Assembly (NCBI GenBank): GCA_015688915.1
Contig: JAATGX010000304.1
Coordinates: 1-8,471, forward strand
Length of the DNA stretch: 8,471 bases
Source of the DNA: Desulfuromonadales bacterium
Lineage (GTDB): Bacteria; Desulfobacterota; Desulfuromonadia; Geobacterales; Pseudopelobacteraceae
Reading direction: 5' to 3'
The translations under genes and the position numbers were made by a program. The notes beneath the pieces were generated by a model, which searched no databases, had not been told where the DNA came from, and saw only the letters and a list, made by a program, of their open reading frames with translations. Shown piece after piece: positions 5,158-8,471 of this stretch (positions are counted from its first letter, which is position 1; each line of letters opens with the position of its first letter).

Positions 5158-8100
5158 TGTCTCGTTTTCATTTTCGAACCTGATCCCGCCGGCCGCGAAC
5201 AAATCCTCCATCTCCTCGACAATGTCAGCCACAAGACGTGAAACATCCTCTCCGGTAAGTTTCACTGACGTATTCTTCTTGCTGAGAAAGTGCTCCTCGT
5301 CGCGCACGGCCGACAGCCAGTTGAAAGAGCCGCAGATGAGGGTTCCCGAGTCAACAACAAGGTCCTTGTTGTGAACCCGGTTCACAATCCGCACTTCGAC
5401 CCCGGCCTGCGTCAAGTCACCAGCACCTTTGCTGAATGATTTCAAAAACTCGCCGCCACCACTCACAAGGTTGAAATCCTTATCGGTATAGACGATGATC
5501 TTGACACCTCTACTCAGGGCGGCTTGGATTGGCTCAATCAGTTTGTCGGCATGGATCGCCTGATGTGTTATCCAGGGGGAAGCCATGACAACCCTCTCTT
5601 TCGCCTCGGTAATAGCATCGTGAAGAGCCTTCCTGTGGCCGCTTAGCGATGTAATCACCTCGACCGCTGCGTTTGCGAGTTTGGGGCGGGTAGTGGCTAT
5701 GCCATCCTGCGGCAGATCGGTGATCTCGTTATCTGGTGATGAAAAGAGATGTTTGGCCAACTTGCCTGATGGAGAGCTTTTTCGTTGATCCAGAATTCTT
5801 GTGTCGCCGAACACCAGAAAGCTGTCGATGGCCCGTGATACGGCCACGTTCAGCATGTTGACGCCTCGATCAAAGAACATGGTGCCGCCGGTACTCTTAA
5901 TGTCATATACCGGGGAAAGTATCACCACCTTGCGCTCGGCACCCTGCAGGGCGTGAACCGTACCGGCTGTAACTCCCTTAAGACCGTGCTTCTTCAATTG
6001 CCACCTGATGTAACGTTGCTGAGGCTTGAACGGTGTCACCACGGCGATGATTTCACCTATGGGCATATTGTAGAACTGTTCGAGCGAGGCTTTTCTGTCA
6101 CTGATCCAGCCTACGATCACATCCGCTTCTGTCTGATTCAACCTGCTTCCAGCCACCTGTTTGCAGAGGCCGCTGATATGCGCCCATCCCATATGGGGGA
6201 GATCGGGGCGCTCCGACTCTTTTCGGCAGGGTATCAGTTTTCCGCCATAGGCGAGCTCGTTGCAGTATTGGATAATTTTGTCGGTACAGCGGCGGTGCTC
6301 GCACAGGAACATTCCAGGAGTGAGTTTGTCTGTACAGAAGGCGCTTTGCATCTGTGCAATGCGCATGACGCTCCCGCTGGCGGCGGAAATGCCATGCCCG
6401 TCATTACCCATCTCTTCGTAACGCTTGGCGAGTTTGTCCCCACAATACTGATGCATGTTACCCAGATCAATCGGGGGAGTGACAGACCAGACCGGTTCGA
6501 TCTGATACAGGTCGCCAACAACAATCGCTTGTTTGGCCAGGGCGAAGGTGGGGGCCGCGATATCGGGTCCCACTTGGCCGGCTTCATCAATTATCAGGAG
6601 GTCAATGTAATTATAGAGGGGATCGATGGCGGGTCTGTCATCAGGACCACGCCGCCAGGCGGCGAAGTTTGCAGGGGCCATGTGGAATGTCGAGACCATC
6701 AGTGGGGTGAGCTTTGTGTAGCGGCGCCACTTTGCTTCCGTATTTGCCCTGTTCCTTTTGCCTGGGTATTCTTCACCCTTGGCAAACCCTTCCTGCATCT
6801 CTTTAATCCATTGGCCTTCCCAGTAGTGGGTAGCCAGGGAGAACATCTTGCTCCGGACGGAGGTGTCAAGCTGTTCCGATATTTCCCGATATGCTGCGCT
6901 GATTGATTTTGCGTGCTTCTCCTCGATGTCGGCAACCAGGCGATCAAAGGCGGCGGCAATATCATCATGCCCAAGGCCCGGAAGGTTATGGCGTGCAAGT
7001 ATTTTTTCAAGGGATTTGGCCGCTGACTTTATCTCCCATTGAACAGAGGATTCCTGCTCCAACAGCGTGGCTAACCGGGCTAGACCTTTTTCATGTTCCG
7101 ACTCGAGTCTTGAAGTGTTTCCCTGTGTTTCTTCCAGGTCAGCCTTCATCCGCTCCAGTTTTTTGCCCGATTCCCGGTAATCCTCGTCGATTTCCCTTGC
7201 GATGAAGTCGGCCGCCATTTTGATGCGAGGCGGCATTGACTTCAACGCGCCAAGAACGGCATCGCTTCTTGCAATTGATGTCAAGGCCTGGCGAACGGCA
7301 TTTTTCTCGTAAAACTCCAGGGCGCACAGTGCCCATTTATCCCTGACGTAGGGAATAATGTCAAAGAGCCTCATCCATAACGGCGTACCGAGGCTTAAGA
7401 CAGCCCATCTGGTGGAAAGCTCGCGGATATGATCGATCTTCCCGGCAAGCGGAGCAAAGGCCGCCCGCATGACCGCCACATCCTGGCGCGACTGCCGGAC
7501 GGTTTCCTGTGATTCTTCCACCTCCCGTTGAAGAATCGCCTTTGGCTCTTGAAGAACCGCCAGCTTGTCATTGCCGCATTTGATCCGCTCCACCTCGAAG
7601 AGGGCTTTGAGTTTATCTTCACGGAGTTTCCTAATTTCCGCGTCATTCCTGTCGGCAACGAGAGCCAGACGCTCGGCCTCGGAGGTTATGCTGACCGCAG
7701 TTACGATAAGATCCGCTTTTAGGCTGGAGATGACGCCCTCGACATCTCGGAAGGGTTTTTCATAGAATTCCTCAGCCTTTTTCAGAAAGAATTCTTTGCC
7801 CTTTTCCAGGTATTCCTTGCTCTCCACCAATCCGGGGAATACTTCCTGGCGCTGGTATTCGTGCCGCGTGTTCTTCGAGGCGGAAACACAATAGAGGCCA
7901 TAGCTGGTGACGTCGGGCAGCCAGCGCTCGCCCATGATCCCGGATGAAGCGGAGACTTTGCCGAAACTCTCGATGATGTTGGTTACAGCCTGGTTGTTGG
8001 TGGAGCAGGCGACTATCACCGGCGGAATGTCGCCCTGAAGGGCCGCCGCGACCCATGCGCTCGCTACGATTGATTGCAGGAGGGTGGTTTTGCCAGTTCC

Positions 8101-8457
8101 GGGTGGTCCATTGATTGCCAAGATAGGCCCGTTAGCCGGCGAGTAGTGGTGATGAAGGGCAGTCCGCTGCGATTTGGACAGGGCGAACTCTCCGTTCATC
8201 TGTCCGACATGCTTTTTCATGGCGGCGATATTGCCTTTGATGTCCATGAGGGGAAGTTTCTCCCCGGCGTTATCCGAAAGCTCTCCGTATGCTGCGAGCA
8301 AGGGTAAATCAAGATCTTTGCCTGAAGCGGTAATATCAGCATAAAGTTTCAAAATAGAGCGCATGCCGGTAAAATCGGCGGAAGCAATCATGCCATAGAC
8401 ATACGGCAAAAGAAGATATTCAACCCCTTTGATTATGACAGATTCTTCCGGCGCCAT
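5140..8457 (-). CDS. SF1 (AAA_11/AAA_12, COG1112-type) helicase with C-terminal phospholipase D domain; type II Mokosh-like
   Basis: The product is 1105 residues from the ATG at 8455-8457. SF1 motifs occur in order: Walker A GPPGTGKTT (117-125), motif Ia VIVACSTNNQAV (147-158), Walker B LLIIDEAGQ (620-628), motif III VVGDLYQIEPVW (646-657), motif IV CEHRRC (719-724), motif V TAGTVHALQGAERKVVIL (830-847) and motif VI NVAVSRA (870-876). Between Ia and II is an unusually long segment (about 165-610) with charged heptad-like stretches near 260-330 and 425-485, likely coiled coils. Residues about 940-1085 form a PLD domain with one complete HKD motif: His1029, Lys1031, Asp1036, then GSFNW (1043-1047). 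Helicase plus PLD in one chain is the layout of Mokosh type II defence proteins; other helicase-nuclease fusions are possible. AAGG (8464-8467) precedes the chosen ATG by six bases, yet the frame stays open to the window edge, so the true start may lie further upstream. No signal peptide is seen, suggesting a cytoplasmic protein. Confidence 0.85.
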   Translation of the reverse strand: MAPEESVIIKGVEYLLLPYVYGMIASADFTGMRSILKLYADITASGKDLDLPLLAAYGELSDNAGEKLPLMDIKGNIAAMKKHVGQMNGEFALSKSQRTALHHHYSPANGPILAINGPPGTGKTTLLQSIVASAWVAAALQGDIPPVIVACSTNNQAVTNIIESFGKVSASSGIMGERWLPDVTSYGLYCVSASKNTRHEYQRQEVFPGLVESKEYLEKGKEFFLKKAEEFYEKPFRDVEGVISSLKADLIVTAVSITSEAERLALVADRNDAEIRKLREDKLKALFEVERIKCGNDKLAVLQEPKAILQREVEESQETVRQSRQDVAVMRAAFAPLAGKIDHIRELSTRWAVLSLGTPLWMRLFDIIPYVRDKWALCALEFYEKNAVRQALTSIARSDAVLGALKSMPPRIKMAADFIAREIDEDYRESGKKLERMKADLEETQGNTSRLESEHEKGLARLATLLEQESSVQWEIKSAAKSLEKILARHNLPGLGHDDIAAAFDRLVADIEEKHAKSISAAYREISEQLDTSVRSKMFSLATHYWEGQWIKEMQEGFAKGEEYPGKRNRANTEAKWRRYTKLTPLMVSTFHMAPANFAAWRRGPDDRPAIDPLYNYIDLLIIDEAGQVGPDIAAPTFALAKQAIVVGDLYQIEPVWSVTPPIDLGNMHQYCGDKLAKRYEEMGNDGHGISAASGSVMRIAQMQSAFCTDKLTPGMFLCEHRRCTDKIIQYCNELAYGGKLIPCRKESERPDLPHMGWAHISGLCKQVAGSRLNQTEADVIVGWISDRKASLEQFYNMPIGEIIAVVTPFKPQQRYIRWQLKKHGLKGVTAGTVHALQGAERKVVILSPVYDIKSTGGTMFFDRGVNMLNVAVSRAIDSFLVFGDTRILDQRKSSPSGKLAKHLFSSPDNEITDLPQDGIATTRPKLANAAVEVITSLSGHRKALHDAITEAKERVVMASPWITHQAIHADKLIEPIQAALSRGVKIIVYTDKDFNLVSGGGEFLKSFSKGAGDLTQAGVEVRIVNRVHNKDLVVDSGTLICGSFNWLSAVRDEEHFLSKKNTSVKLTGEDVSRLVADIVEEMEDLFAAGGIRFENENETGKYAA

Positions 8458-8471
8458 GATCTGCCTTACCA

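Noticed and set aside
5034..5171. Small gene of 45 codons (MKTRQVSMRHEDGRV...) overlapping the helicase 3' end
   Set aside because: Only a weak AGG lies upstream and the sequence after the RHEDGRVDVF core looks random, so it is treated as a decayed repeat copy rather than a gene.
5953..6906. Plus-strand open frame of 317 codons
   Set aside because: Antisense to the helicase across its conserved motifs; no recognisable domain of its own.

Overview
The window joins two different kinds of DNA. Positions 1 to about 4430 are a chromosomal housekeeping block on the plus strand: exodeoxyribonuclease VII large subunit (xseA, 5' end outside the window), small subunit (xseB), a short-chain polyprenyl diphosphate synthase (ispA) and 1-deoxy-D-xylulose-5-phosphate synthase (dxs), followed by tRNA-Pro(TGG). 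This gene order, the GC-rich codon use and the two families of inverted intergenic repeats suggest a Geobacter-like member of the Desulfuromonadales. That assignment is inference, because the window has no taxonomic marker gene.

Positions about 4480 to 8471 look like accessory DNA with all coding on the minus strand, starting directly behind the tRNA. Reading along the minus strand there is first a large helicase-phospholipase D fusion (5140-8457, frame open at the window edge), then a roughly 250-base spacer with a degraded, duplicated coding tail. After that come a complete DUF1778 ribbon-helix-helix antitoxin (4610-4888) and the first 38 codons of its GNAT-acetyltransferase toxin (4503-4619). 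The toxin frame stops about 75 bases beyond the end of the tRNA. The layout fits an island boundary at a tRNA gene, with the toxin cut off by a rearrangement at that boundary.

Four points stand out. (1) The xseA frame contains an in-frame amber codon at 83-85, where the family normally has a glutamate; everything downstream is intact. (2) A near-consensus sigma-70 promoter overlaps the xseA stop codon, so xseB-ispA-dxs can be expressed independently of xseA. (3) The toxin-antitoxin operon has lost most of its toxin. (4) The helicase joins all SF1 motifs to one intact HKD phospholipase D motif, the architecture of type II Mokosh anti-phage proteins or close relatives.

IspA and Dxs act at two ends of isoprenoid synthesis: Dxs makes the first MEP-pathway intermediate and IspA builds C15 (or C20) prenyl diphosphate. 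XseA and XseB together form a single-strand exonuclease. The minus-strand genes have no metabolic link to these and are best read as a defence or stability cargo.
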